From contig NW_027478599.1 of assembly GCF_051014685.1 (NCBI RefSeq), positions 496,001 to 560,000 on the forward strand: a stretch of DNA of 64,000 bases, read 5' to 3'. Positions 46,869 through 58,741 of this stretch are shown here, one piece after another. The DNA comes from Ptiloglossa arizonensis. Lineage: Eukaryota; Arthropoda; Insecta; Hymenoptera; Colletidae. The stretch's first letter is position 1. The number at the start of each line of letters is the position of its first letter. The notes beneath the pieces were generated by a model. It ran no database searches. It was not told the DNA's origin and saw only the letters and a program-made list of their open reading frames with translations. The position numbers were made by a program, and so were the translations under genes.

Positions 46869-49800
46869 TTTTTTCCCTAGGCCATTCTGGTTAAGCGTTT
46901 GGAGCAGCAGAATTGCGAAAAATTTTTTGCCTTCTCAACCATTTCTTGGCTTCAAACTCCCATATCTCGCGAACGGATTGACCTAACCCAAAAATTCCTA
47001 GTGCATCTGAAAGTAGAATCTCGCCCGATTACAGCGGTATGTGAATTTTTTCCCTAGGCCATTCTGGTTAAGCGATTGGAGCAGCAGAAGTGCGAAAAAT
47101 TTGTTGTCTTGTCAACCATTTCTTAGCTTCAAAGTCCCATATCTCGCGAACGGATTGACCTAACCCAAAAATTCCTGTTGCGTCTGAAATTAGAAACTCG
47201 CCCGATTACAACGGTATGTGTATTTTTTCCCTAGGCCACTCTGGTTAAGCGTTTGGAGCAGCAGAAGTGCGAAAAATTTGTTGTCTTCTCAACCATTTCT
47301 TAGCTTCAAAGTCCCATATCTCGCGAACGGATTGACCTAACCCAAAAATTCCTATTGTAACTGAAAGCAGAAACTCGCCCGATTAGAACGGTATGTGTAT
47401 TTTTTCCCTAGCCCATTCTGGTTAAGCGATTGGAGCCGCAGAATTGCGAAAAATTTTTTGCCTTCTCATTCATTTCTTGGATTCAAACTCTCATATCTCG
47501 CGAACGGATTGACCTAACCCAAAAATTCCTATTGCATCTGAAAGTAGAAACTCGCCCGATTACAGCGGTATGTGTATTTTTTCCCTAGGCCATTCTGGTT
47601 AAGCGTTTGGGGCAGCAGAAGTGCGAAAAATTAGTTGTCTTCTCAACCATTTCTTAGCTTCAAATTCCCATATCTCGCGAACGGATTGACCTAACCCAAA
47701 AATTCCTATTGCATCTGAAAGTAGAAACTCGCCCGATTACAACGTTATGTGTATTTTTTCCCTAGGCCATTCTGGTTAAGCGTTTGGGGCAGCAGAAGTG
47801 CGAAAAATTTGTTGTTTTCTCAACCATTTCTTAGCTTCAAAGTCCCATATCTCGCGAGCGGATTGACCTAACCCAAAAATTCCTATTGTATCTGAAAGTA
47901 GAAACTCGCCCGATTACAACGGTGTGTGTATTTTTTCCCTAGGCCATTCTGGTTAACCGTTTGGTGCAGCGGAATTGCGAAAAATTTTTTGCCTTCTCAA
48001 CCATTTCTTGGCTTCAATATCCCATATCTTGCGAACGGATTGACCTAACCAAAAAATTCCTATTGCATCTGAAAGTAGAAACTCGCCCGATTACAGCGGT
48101 ATGTGTATTTTTTCCCTAGGCCATTCTGGTTGAGCGTTTGGAGCAGCAGAATTGCGAAAAATTTGTTGCCTTCTCAACTATTTCGTGGCTTCAAAGTCCC
48201 ATATCTCGCGAACCGATTGACCTAACCCAAAAATTCCTATTGCACCTGAAAGTAGAAACTCGCCCGATTACAACGGTATGTGTATTTTTTCCCTAGGCCA
48301 TTCTGGTTAAGCGATTGGAGCAGCAGAAGTGCGAAAAATTTTTTGCCTTCTCAACCATTTCTTGGCTTCAAACTCCCATATCTCGCGAACGGTTTGACCT
48401 AACCCAAAAATTCCTATTGCATCTGAAAGTGGAAACTCGTCCGATTATAACGGTATGGGTATTTTTTCCCTAGGCCATTCTGGTTAAGCGTTTGGAGCAG
48501 CAGAAGTGCGAAAAATTTTTTGCCTTCTCAACCATTTCTTGGCTTCAAACTCCCATATCTCGCTAACGGATTGACCTAACCCAAAAATTCCTGTTGCGTC
48601 TGAAATTAGAAACTCGCCCGATTACAACGGTATGTGTATTTTTTCCCTAGGCCATTCTGGATAAGCGTTTGGAGCAGCAGAATTGCGAAAAATTAGTTGT
48701 CCTCTCAACCATTTCTTAGCTTCAAACTCCCATATCTCGCGAACGGATTGACCTAACCCAAAAATTCCTATTGCATCTGAAAGTAGAAGCTCGCCCCATT
48801 ACAGCGGTATGTGAATTTTTTCCCTAGGCCATTCTGGTTAAGCGATTGGAGCAGCAGAAGTGCGAAAAATTTGTTGTCTTGTCAAACATTTCTTAGCTTC
48901 AAAGTCCCATATCTCGAGAACGGATTGACCTAACCCAAAAATTGCTATTGTAACTGAAAGTAGAAGCTCGTCCGATTACAACGGTATGGGTATTTTTTTC
49001 CCTAGGCCATTCTGGTTAAGCGTTTGGGGCAGCAGAAGTGCGAAAAATTTGTTGTTTTCTCAACCATTTCTTAGCTTCAAAGTCCCATATCTCGCGAGCG
49101 GATTGACCTAACCCAAAAATTCCTATTGCATCTGAAAGTAGAAACTCGCCCGATTACAACGGTGTGTGTATTTTTTCCCTAGGCCATTCTGGTTAAGCGT
49201 TTGGAGCAGCAGAATTGCGAAAAATTTTTTGCCACCTCAACCATTTCTTGGCTTCAAACTCCCATATCTCGCGAACGAATTAACCTAACCCAAAAATTCC
49301 TATTGCATCTGAAAGTAGAAAATCGCCCGATTACAACGGTAAGTGTATTTTTTCCCTGGGCCATTCTGGTTAAGCGTTTGGAGCCGCAGAATTGCGAAAA
49401 ATTTTTTGCCTTCTCATTCATTTCTTGGCTTCAAACTCTCATATCTCGCGAACGGATTGACCTAACCCAAAAAATCCTATTGCATCTGAAAGTAGAAGCT
49501 CGCCCGATTGCAGCGGTATGTGTATTTTTTCCCTAGGCCATTCTGGTTAAGCGTTTGGGGCAGCAGAAGTGCGAAAAATTAGTCGTCTTCTCAACCATTT
49601 CTTAGCTTCAAATTCCCATATCTCGCGAACGGATTGACCTAACCCAAAAATTCCTATTGCATCTGAAAGTAGAAACTCGCCCGATTACAACGGTATGTGA
49701 ATTTTTTCCCTGGGCCATTCTGGTTAAGCGTTTGGAGCAGCAGAAGTGCGAAAAATTAGTTGTCTTCTCAACCATTTCTTAGCTTCAAATTCCCATATCT

Positions 49801-50586
49801 CGCGAACGGATTGACCTAACCCAAAGATTCCTATAGCATCTGAAAGTAGATGCTCGCCCGATTACAACGGTATGTGAATTTTTTCCCTAGGCCATTCTGG
49901 TTAACCGTTTGGTGCAGCGGAATTGCGAAAAATTTTTTGCCTTCTCAACCATTTCTTGGCTTCAATATCCCATATCTTGCGAACGGATTGACCTAACCAA
50001 AAAATTCCTATTGCATCTGAAAGTAGAAACTCGCCCGATTACAGCGGTATGTGTATTTTTTCCCTAGGCCATTCTGGTTAAGCGTTTGGAGCAGCAGAAG
50101 TGCGAAAAATTTGTTGTCTTGTCAACCATTTCTTAGCTTCAAAGTCCCATATCTCGAGAACGGATTGACCTAACCCAAAAATTGCTGTTGTAACTGAAAG
50201 TAGAAGCTCGTCCGATTACAACGGTATGGGTATTTTTTCCCTAGGACATTCTGGTTAAGCGTTTGGAGCAGAGAAGTGCGAAAAATTTGTTGTTTTCTCA
50301 ACCATTTCTTAGCTTCAAAGTCCCATAACTCGCGAACGGATTGACCTAACCCAAAAATTCCTATTGTAACTGAAAGTAGAAACTCGCCCGATTACAACGG
50401 TATGTGTATTTTTTTCCCTAGGCCATTCTGGTTAAGCGTTTGGGGCAGCAGAGGTGCGAAAAATTTGTTGTTTTCTCAACCATTTCTTAGCTTCAAAGTC
50501 CCATATCTCGCGAACGGATTGACCTAACCCAAAAATTCCTATTGCATCTGAAAGTAGAAACTCGCCCGATTACAACGGTGTGTGTA
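46869..50586 (+). repeat. 21-monomer HOR, copy B (3,718 bp)
   Basis: Near-identical to copy A. Differences seen by eye are TTGGATTCAAAC (about 47479), CTATTGTATCTG (about 47885), CTGGATAAGCG (about 48658) and GCCACCTCAACC (about 49232). This is consistent with recent duplication. Confidence 0.9.
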
Positions 50587-50796
50587 TTTTTTCCCTAGGC
50601 CATTCTGGTTAAGCGTTTGGAGCAGCAGAATTGCGAAAAATTTTTTGCCTTCTCAACCATTTCTTGGCTTCAAACTCCCATATCTCGCGAACGGATTGAC
50701 CTAACCCAAAAATTCCTAGTGCATCTGAAAGTAGAATCTCGCCCGATTACAGCGGTATGTGAATTTTTTCCCTAGGCCATTCTGGTTAAGCGATTG
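50587..50796 (+). repeat. Start of a third 21-monomer HOR copy, cut off
   Basis: The sequence follows copies A and B through CTAGTGCATCTG (50717) to GCGATTGG. It then switches to GGCAGCAGAAATGCG and TTAGTCGTC, a monomer normally found next to class B (compare 42851, 45859, 49579). Confidence 0.8.
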
Positions 50797-51690
50797 GGGC
50801 AGCAGAAATGCGAAAAATTAGTCGTCTTCTCAACCATTTCTTAGATTCAAATTCCCATATCTCGCGAACGGATTGACCTAACCCAAAAATTCCTATTGCA
50901 TCTGAAAGTAGAAACTCGCCCGATTACAACGGTATGTGTATTTTTTCCCTGGGCCATTCTGGTTAAGCGTTTGGAGCAGCAGAAGTGCGAAAAATTAGTT
51001 GTCTTCTCAACCATTTCTTAGCTTCAAATTCCCATATCTCGCGAACGGATTGACCTAACCCAAAGATTCCTATAGCATCTGAAAGTAGATGCTCGCCCGA
51101 TTACAACGGTATGTGAATTTTTTCCCTAGGCCATTCTGGTTAACCGTTTGGTGCAGCGGAATTGCGAAAAATTTTTTGCCTTCTCAACCATTTCTTGGCT
51201 TCAATATCCCATATCTTGCGAACGGATTGACCTAACCAAAAAATTCCTATTGCATCTGAAAGTAGAAACTCGCCCGATTACAGCGGTATGTATATTTTTT
51301 CCCTAGGCCATTCTGGTTGAGCGTTTGGAGCAGCAGAATTGCGAAAAATTTGTTGCCTTCTCAACTATTTCGTGGCTTCAAACTACCATACCTCGCGAAC
51401 GGATTGACCTAACCCAAAAATTCCTATTGCACCTGAAAGTAGAAACTCGCCCGATTACAACGGTATGTGTATTTTTTCCCTAGGCCATTCTGGTTAAGCG
51501 ATTGGAGCAGCAGAAGTGCGAAAAATTTTTTGCCTTCTCAACCATTTCTTGGCTTCAAACTCCCATATCTCGCGATCGGATTGACCTAACCCAAAAATTC
51601 CTATTGCATCTGAAAGTGGAAACTCGTCCGATTACAACGGTATGGGTATTTTTTCCCTAGGCCATTCTGGTTAAGCGTTTGGAGCAGCAG
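50797..51690 (+). repeat. Transition monomers
   Basis: About five monomers: TTAGTCGTC with TAGATTCAAATTCCC, the ATAGCATCTG/TAGATGCTCG monomer (51071), a CAGCGG monomer with CAATATCCC, a GTTGAGCG monomer with ACTACCATACC (private change near 51383), and a TCTCGCGATCGG monomer (about 51572). All are standard satellite variants with private substitutions. Confidence 0.7.
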
Positions 51691-54600
51691 AAGTGCGAAA
51701 AATTTGTTGTCTTGTCCACCATTTCTTAGCTTCAAAGTCCCATATCTCGAGAACGGATTGACCTAACCCAAAAATTCCTACTGCATCTGATAGTGGAAAC
51801 TCGTCCGATTACAACGGTATGGGTGTTTTTTCCCTAGGCCATTCTGGTTAAGTGTTTGGAGCAGCAGACGTGCGAAAGCTTAGTTGTCTTCTCAACCATT
51901 TCTTAGCTTCAAACTCCCATATCTCGCGAACGGATTGACCTAACCCAAAAATTCCTATTGCATCTGAAAGTAGAAGCTCGCCCGATTACAGCGGTATGTG
52001 AATTTTTTCCCTAGGCCATTCTGGTTAAGCGATTGGAGCAGCAGAAGTGCGAAAAATTTGTTGTCTTGTCAACCATTTCTTAGCTTCAAAGTCCCATAAC
52101 TCGCGAACGGATTGACCTAACCCAAAAATTCCTATTGTAACTGAAAGTAGAAACTCGCCCGATTACAACGGTATGTGTATTTTTTCCCTAGCCCATTCTG
52201 GTTAAGCGATTGGAGCAGCAGTAGTGCGAAAAATTTGTTGTCGTGTCAACCATTTCTTAGCTTCAAAGTCCCATATCTCGCGAACGGATTGACCTAACCC
52301 AAAAATTCCTATTGTAACTGAAATTAGAAACTAGTCCGATTACAACGGTATGGGTATTTTTTCCCTAGGCCATTCTGGTTAAGCGTTTGGAGCAGCAGAA
52401 GTGCGAAAAATTAGTTGTCTTCTCAAACATTTCGTAGCTTCAAATTCCCATATCTCGCGAATGGATTGACCTAACCCAAAAATTCCTATTGCATCTGAAA
52501 GTAGAAACTCGCCCGATTACAACGGTATGTGTATTTTTTCCCTGGGCCATTCTGGTTAAGCGTTTGGAGCAGCAGAAGTGCGAAAAATTAGTTGTCTTCT
52601 CAACCATTACTTAGCTTCAAATTCCCATATCTCGCCAACGGATTGACCTAATCCAAAGATTCCTATAGCATCTGAAAGTAGAAGCTCGCCCGATTACAAC
52701 GGTATGTGAATTTTTTCCCTAGGCCATTCTGGTTAACCGTTTGGTGCAGCGGAATTGCGAAAAATTTTTTGCCTTCTCAACCATTTCTTGGCTTCAATAT
52801 CCCATATCTTGCGAACGGATTGACCTAACCCAAAAATTCCTATTGCATCTGAAAGGAGAAACTCGTCCGATTACAACGGTATGGGTATTTTTTCCCTAGT
52901 CCATTCTGGTTAAGCGTTTGGAGGAGCAGAAGTGCGAAAAATTTGTTGTCTTCTCAACCATTTCTTAGCTTCAAAGTCCCATATCTCGCGAACGGATTGA
53001 CCTAACCCAAAAATTGCTATTGTAACTGAAAGTAGAAACTCTCCCGATTACAACGGTATGTGTATTTTTTCCCTAGCCCATTCTGGTTAAGCGTTTGAAA
53101 CAGCAGAAGTGCGAAAAATTTGTTGTCTTCTCAACCATTTCGTAGCTTCAAAGTCCCATATCTCGCGAGCGGATTGACCTAACCCAAAAATTCCTATTGC
53201 ATCTGAAAGTAGAAACTCGCCCGATTACAACGGTATGTGTATTTTTTCCCTGGGCCATTCTGGTTAAGCGTTTGGAGCAGCAGAAGTGCGAAAAATTAGT
53301 TGTCTTCTCATTCATTTCTTGGCTTCAAACTCTCATATCTCGCGAACGGATTGACCTAACCCAAAAATTCCTATTGCATCTGAAAGTAGAAACTCGCCCG
53401 ATTACAGCGGTATGTGTATTTTTTCCCTAGGCCATTCTGGTTAAGCGTTTGGAGCAGTAGAAGTGCGAAAAATTAGTCGTCTTCTCAACCATTTCTTAGC
53501 TTCAAATTCCCATATCTCGCGAACGGATTGACCTAACCCAAAAATTCGTGTTGCGTCTGAAATTAGAAACTCGCCCGATTACAACGGTATGTGTATTTTT
53601 TCCCTAGCCCATTCTGGTTAAGCGATTGGAGCAGCAGAAGTGCGAAAAATTTGTTGTCTTGTCAACCATTTCTTAGCTTCAAACTCCCATATCTCGCGAA
53701 CGGATTAACCTAACCCAAAAATTCCTATTGCATCTGAAAGTAGAAAATCGCCCGATTACAACGGTAAGTGTATTTTTTCCCTGGGCCATTCTGGTTAAGC
53801 GTTTGGAGCCGCAGAAGTGCGAAAAATTTGTTGTCTTGTCAACCATTTCTTAGCTTCAAAGTCCCATATCTCGAGAACGGATTGACCTAACCCAAAAATT
53901 CCTACTGCATCTGATAGTGGAAACTCGTCCGATTACAACGGTATGGGTGTTTTTTCCCTAGGCCATTCTGGTTAAGTGTTTGGAGCAGCAGACGTGCGAA
54001 AGCTTAGTTGTCTTCTCAACCATTTCTTAGCTTCAAACTCCCATATCTCGCGAACGGATTGACCTAACCCAAAAATTCCTATTGCATCTGAAAGTAGAAG
54101 CTCGCCCGATTACAGCGGTATGTGAATTTTTTCCCTAGGCCATTCTGGTTAAGCGATTGGAGCAGCAGAAGTGCGAAAAATTTGTTGTCTTGTCAACCAT
54201 TTCTTAGCTTCAAAGTCCCATAACTCGCGAACGGATTGACCTAACCCAAAAATTCCTTTTGTAACTGAAAGTAGAAACTCGCCCGATTACAACGGTATGC
54301 GTATTTTTTCCCTAGCCCATTCTGGTTAAGCGATTGGAGCAGCAGAAGTGCGAAAAATTTGTTGTCGTGTCAACCATTTCTTAGCTTCAAAGTCCCATAT
54401 CTCGCGAACGGATTGACCTAACCCAAAAATTCCTATTGTAACTGAAATTAGAAACTAGTCCGATTACAACGGTATGGGTATTTTTTCCCTAGGCCATTCT
54501 GGTTAAGCGTTTGGAGCAGCAGAAGTGCGAAAAATTAGTTGTCTTCTCAAACATTTCGTAGCTTCAAATTCCCATATCTCGCGAATGGATTGACCTAACC

Positions 54601-55182
54601 CAAAAATTCCTATTGCATCTGAAAGTAGAAACTCGCCCGATTACAACGGTATGTGTATTTTTTCCCTGGGCCATTCTGGTTAAGCGTTTGGAGCAGCAGA
54701 ACTGCGAAAAATTAGTTGTCTTCTCAACCATTACTTAGCTTCAAATTCCCATATCTCGCCAACGGATTGACCTAATCCAAAGATTCCTATAGCATCTGAA
54801 AGTAGAAGCTCGCCCGATTACAACGGTATGTGAATTTTTTCCCTAGGCCATTCTGGTTAACCGTTTGGTGCAGCGGAATTGCGAAAAATTTTTTGCCTTC
54901 TCAACCATTTCTTGGCTTCAATATCCCATATCTTGCGAACGGATTGACCTAACCCAAAAATTCCTATTGCATCTGAAAGGAGAAACTCGTCCGATTACAA
55001 CGGTATGGGTATTTTTTCCCTAGTCCATTCTGGTTAAGCGTTTGGAGGAGCAGAAGTGCGAAAAATTTGTTGTCTTCTCAACCATTTCTTAGCTTCAAAG
55101 TCCCATATCTCGCGAACGGATTGACCTAACCCAAAAATTGCTATTGTAACTGAAAGTAGAAACTCGCCCGATTACAACGGTA
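51691..55182 (+). repeat. 12-monomer duplication (copies 51691-53814 and 53815-55182)
   Basis: CTACTGCATCTGATAGTGG (51778/53902), AGCAGACGTGCGAAAGC (about 51865/53990), TTGTCGTGTC (about 52240/54364), AACTAGTCCG (52329/54453) and GCGAATGGATTG recur 2,124 bp apart. The copies part at GGTATGTG against GGTATGAG (about 53060/55182). Between the matched parts the first copy carries extra class-B-like monomers (53197-53815). Confidence 0.82.
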
Positions 55183-56439
55183 TGAGAATTTTTTCCCTAG
55201 GCCATTCTGGTTAAGCGATTGGAGCAGCAGAAGTGCGAAAAATTTGTTGTCTTCTCAACCACTTCGTAGCTTCAAAGTCCCATATCTCGCGAGCGGATTG
55301 ACCTAACCCAAAAATTCCTATTGCATCTGAAAGTAGAAACTCGCCCGATTACAACGGTATGTGTATTTTTTCCCTGGGCCATTCTGGTTAAGCGTTTGGA
55401 GCAGCAGAAGTGCGAAAAATTAGTCGTCTTCTCAACCATTTCTTAGCTTCAAATTCCCATATCTCGCGAACGGATTGACCTAACCCAAAAATTCCTATTG
55501 CATCTGAAAGTAGAAGCTCGCCCGATTGCAGCGGTATGTGTATTTTTTCCCTAGGCCATTCTGGTTAAGCGTTTGGGGCAGCAGAATTGCGAAAAATTAG
55601 TCGTCTTCTCAACCATTTCTTAGCTTCAAATTCCCATATCTCGCGAACGGATTGACCTAACCCAAAAATTCCTATTGCATCTGAAAGTAGAAACTCGCCC
55701 GATTACAGCGGTATGTGTATTTTTTCCCTAGGCCATTCTGGTTAAGCGTTTGGAGCAGTAGAAGTGCGAAAAATTAGTCGTCTTCTCAACCATTTCTTAG
55801 CTTCAAATTCCCATATCTCGCGAACGGATTGACCTAACCCAAAAATTCGTGTTGCGTCTGAAATTAGAAACTCGCCCGATTACAACGGTATGTGTATTTT
55901 TTCCCTAGGCCATTCTGGTTAAGCGTTTGGAGCAGCAGAAGTGCGAAAAATTAGTTGTCCTCTCAACCATTTCTTAGCTTCAAACTCCCATATCTCGCGA
56001 ACGGATTGACCGAACCCAAAAATTCCTATTGCATCTGAAAGTAGAAGCTCGCCCGATTACAACGGTATGAGAATTTTTTCCCTAGGCCATTCTGGTTAAG
56101 CGATTGGAGCAGCAGAAGTGCGAAAAATTTGTTGTCTTGTCAACCATTTTTTAGCTTCAAAGTCCCATATCTCGAGAACGGATTGACATAACCCAAAAAT
56201 TGCTATTGTAACTGAAAGTAGAAGCTCGTCCGATTACAACGGTATGGGTATTTTTTCCCTAGGACATTCTGGTTAAGCGTTTGGAGCAGCAGAAGTGCGA
56301 AAAATTAGTTGTCTTCTCAACCATTACTTAGCTTCAAATTCCCATATCTCGCCAACGGATTGACCTAATCCAAAGATTCCTATAGCATCTGAAAGTAGAA
56401 GCTCGCCCGATTACAACGGTATGTGAATTTTTTCCCTAG
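55183..56439 (+). repeat. Mosaic between the 12- and 13-monomer duplications
   Basis: About seven monomers, including three with TTAGTCGTC (about 55419, 55600, 55779), one with CTCGCCCGATTGCAGCGG, a GACCGAACCC monomer (about 56010), a GGTATGAGAATT monomer and a CTCGAGAACGG/GGACATTCTGG pair. All are found elsewhere in the right half. Confidence 0.7.
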
Positions 56440-58741
56440 GCCATTCTGGTTAACCGTTTGGTGCAGCGGAATTGCGAAAAATTTTTTGCCTTCTCAACCA
56501 TTTCTTGGCTTCAATATCCCATATCTTGCGAACGGATTGACCTAACCCAAAAATTCCTATTGCATCTGAAAGGAGAAACTCGTCCGATTACAACGGTATG
56601 GGTATTTTTTCCCTAGTCCATTCTGGTTAAGCGTTTGGAGGAGCAGAAGTGCGAAAAATTTGTTGTCTTCTCAACCATTTCTTAGCTTCAAAGTCCCATA
56701 TCTCGCGAACGGATTGACCTAACCCAAAAATTGCTATTGTAACTGAAAGTAGAAACTCGCCCGATTACAACGGTATGTGTATTTTTTCCCTAGCCCATTC
56801 TGGTTAAGCGTTTGGAGCAGCAGAAGTGCGAAAAATTTGTTGTCTTCTCAACCATTTCGTAGCTTCAAAGTCCCATATCTCGCGAGCGGATTGACCTAAC
56901 CCAAAAATTCCTATTGCATCTGAAAGTAGAAACTCGCCCGATTACAACGGTATGTGTATTTTTTCCCTGGGCCATTCTGGTTAAGCGTTTGGAGCAGCAG
57001 AAGTGCGAAAAATTAGTTGTCTTCTCATTCATTTCTTGGCTTCAAACTCTCATATCTCGCGAACGGATTGACCTAACCCAAAAATTCCTATTGCATCTGA
57101 AAGTAGAAACTCGCCCGATTACAGCGATATGTGTATTTTTTCCCTAGGCCATTCTGGTTAAGCGTTTGGAGCAGTAGAAGTGCGAAAAATTAGTCGTCTT
57201 CTCAACCATTTCTTAGCTTCAAATTCCCATATCTCGCGAACGGATTGACCTAACCCAAAAATTCGTGTTGCGTCTGAAATTAGAAACTCGCCCGATTACA
57301 ACGGTATGTGTATTTTTTCCCTAGGCCATTCTGGTTAAGCGTTTGGAGCAGCAGAAGTGCGAAAAATTAGTTGTCCTCTCAACCATTTCTTAGCTTCAAA
57401 CTCCCATATCTCGCGAACGGATTGACCGAACCCAAAAATTCCTATTGCATCTGAAAGTAGAAGCTCGCCCGATTACAACGGTATGAGAATTTTTTCCCTA
57501 GGCCATTCTGGTTAAGCGATTGGAGCAGCAGAAGTGCGAAAAATTTGTTGTTTTCTCAACCATTTCTTAGCTTCAAAGTCCCATAACTCGCGAACGGATT
57601 GACCTAACCCAAAAATTCCTATTGTAACTGAAAGTAGAAACTCGCCCGATTACAACGGTATGTGTATTTTTTTCCCTAGGCCATTCTGGTTAAGCGTTTG
57701 GGGCAGCAGAAGTGCGAAAAATTTGTTGTTTTCTCAACCATTTCTTAGCTTCAAAGTCCCATATCTCGCGAGCGGATTGACCTAACCCAAAAATTCCTAT
57801 TGCATCTGAAAGTAGAAACTCGCCCGATTACAACGGTGTGTGTATTTTTTCCATAGGCCATTCTGGTTAAGCGTTTGGAGCAGCAGAATTGCGAAAAATT
57901 TTTTGCCTACTCAACCATTTCTTGGCTTCAAACTCCCATATCTCGCGAACGGATTGACCTAACCCAAAAATTCCTAGTGCATCTGAAAGTAGAATCTCGC
58001 CCGATTACAGCGGTATGTGAATTTTTTCCCTAGGCCATTCTGGTTAAGCGATTGGAGCAGCAGAAGTGCGAAAAATTTGTTGTCTTGTCAACCATTTCTT
58101 AGCTTCAAAGTCCCATATCTCGCGAACGGATTGACCTAACCCAAAAATTCCTATTGTAACTTAAAAGTAGAAACTCGTCCGATTACAACGGTATGGGTAT
58201 TTTTTCCCTAGGCCATTCTGGTTAAGCGTTTGGAGCAGCAGAAGTGCGAGAAATTTGTTGTCTTCTCAACAATTTCGTAGCTTCAAACTCCCATATCTCG
58301 CGAACGGATTGACCTAACCCAAAAATTCCTATTGTAACTGAAAGTAGAAACTGGCCCGATTAGAACGGTATGTGTATTTTTTCCCTAGCCCATTCTGGTT
58401 AAGCGATTGGAGCAGCAGAAGTGCGAAAAATTTGTTGTCTTGTCAACCATTTCTTAGCTTCAAACTCCCATATCTCGCGAACGGATTAACCTAACCCAAA
58501 AATTCCTATTGCATCTGAAAGTAGAAAATCGCCCGATTACAACGGTAAGTGTATTTTTTCCCTGGGCCATTCTGGTTAAGCGTTTGGAGCCGCAGAATTG
58601 CGAAAAATTTTTTGCCTTCTCATTCATTTCTTGGCTTCAAACTCTCATATCTCGCGAACGGATTGACCTAACCCAAAAATTCCTATTGCATCTGAAAGTA
58701 GAAGCTCGCCCGATTGCAGCGGTATGGGTATTTTTTCCCTA
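56440..58741 (+). repeat. 13-monomer HOR, copy 1 (2,302 bp)
   Basis: Private markers recur 2,301-2,303 bp downstream: CCCTAGTCCATTCTGG with GGAGGAGCAG (about 56613), ACAGCGATATGTG (about 57125), GACCGAACCC (about 57427), GCCTACTCAACC (about 57907), GTGCGAGAAATTTG (about 58250) and AACTGGCCCG (about 58352). It ends at the GGCCATCCTGG marker. Confidence 0.87.
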
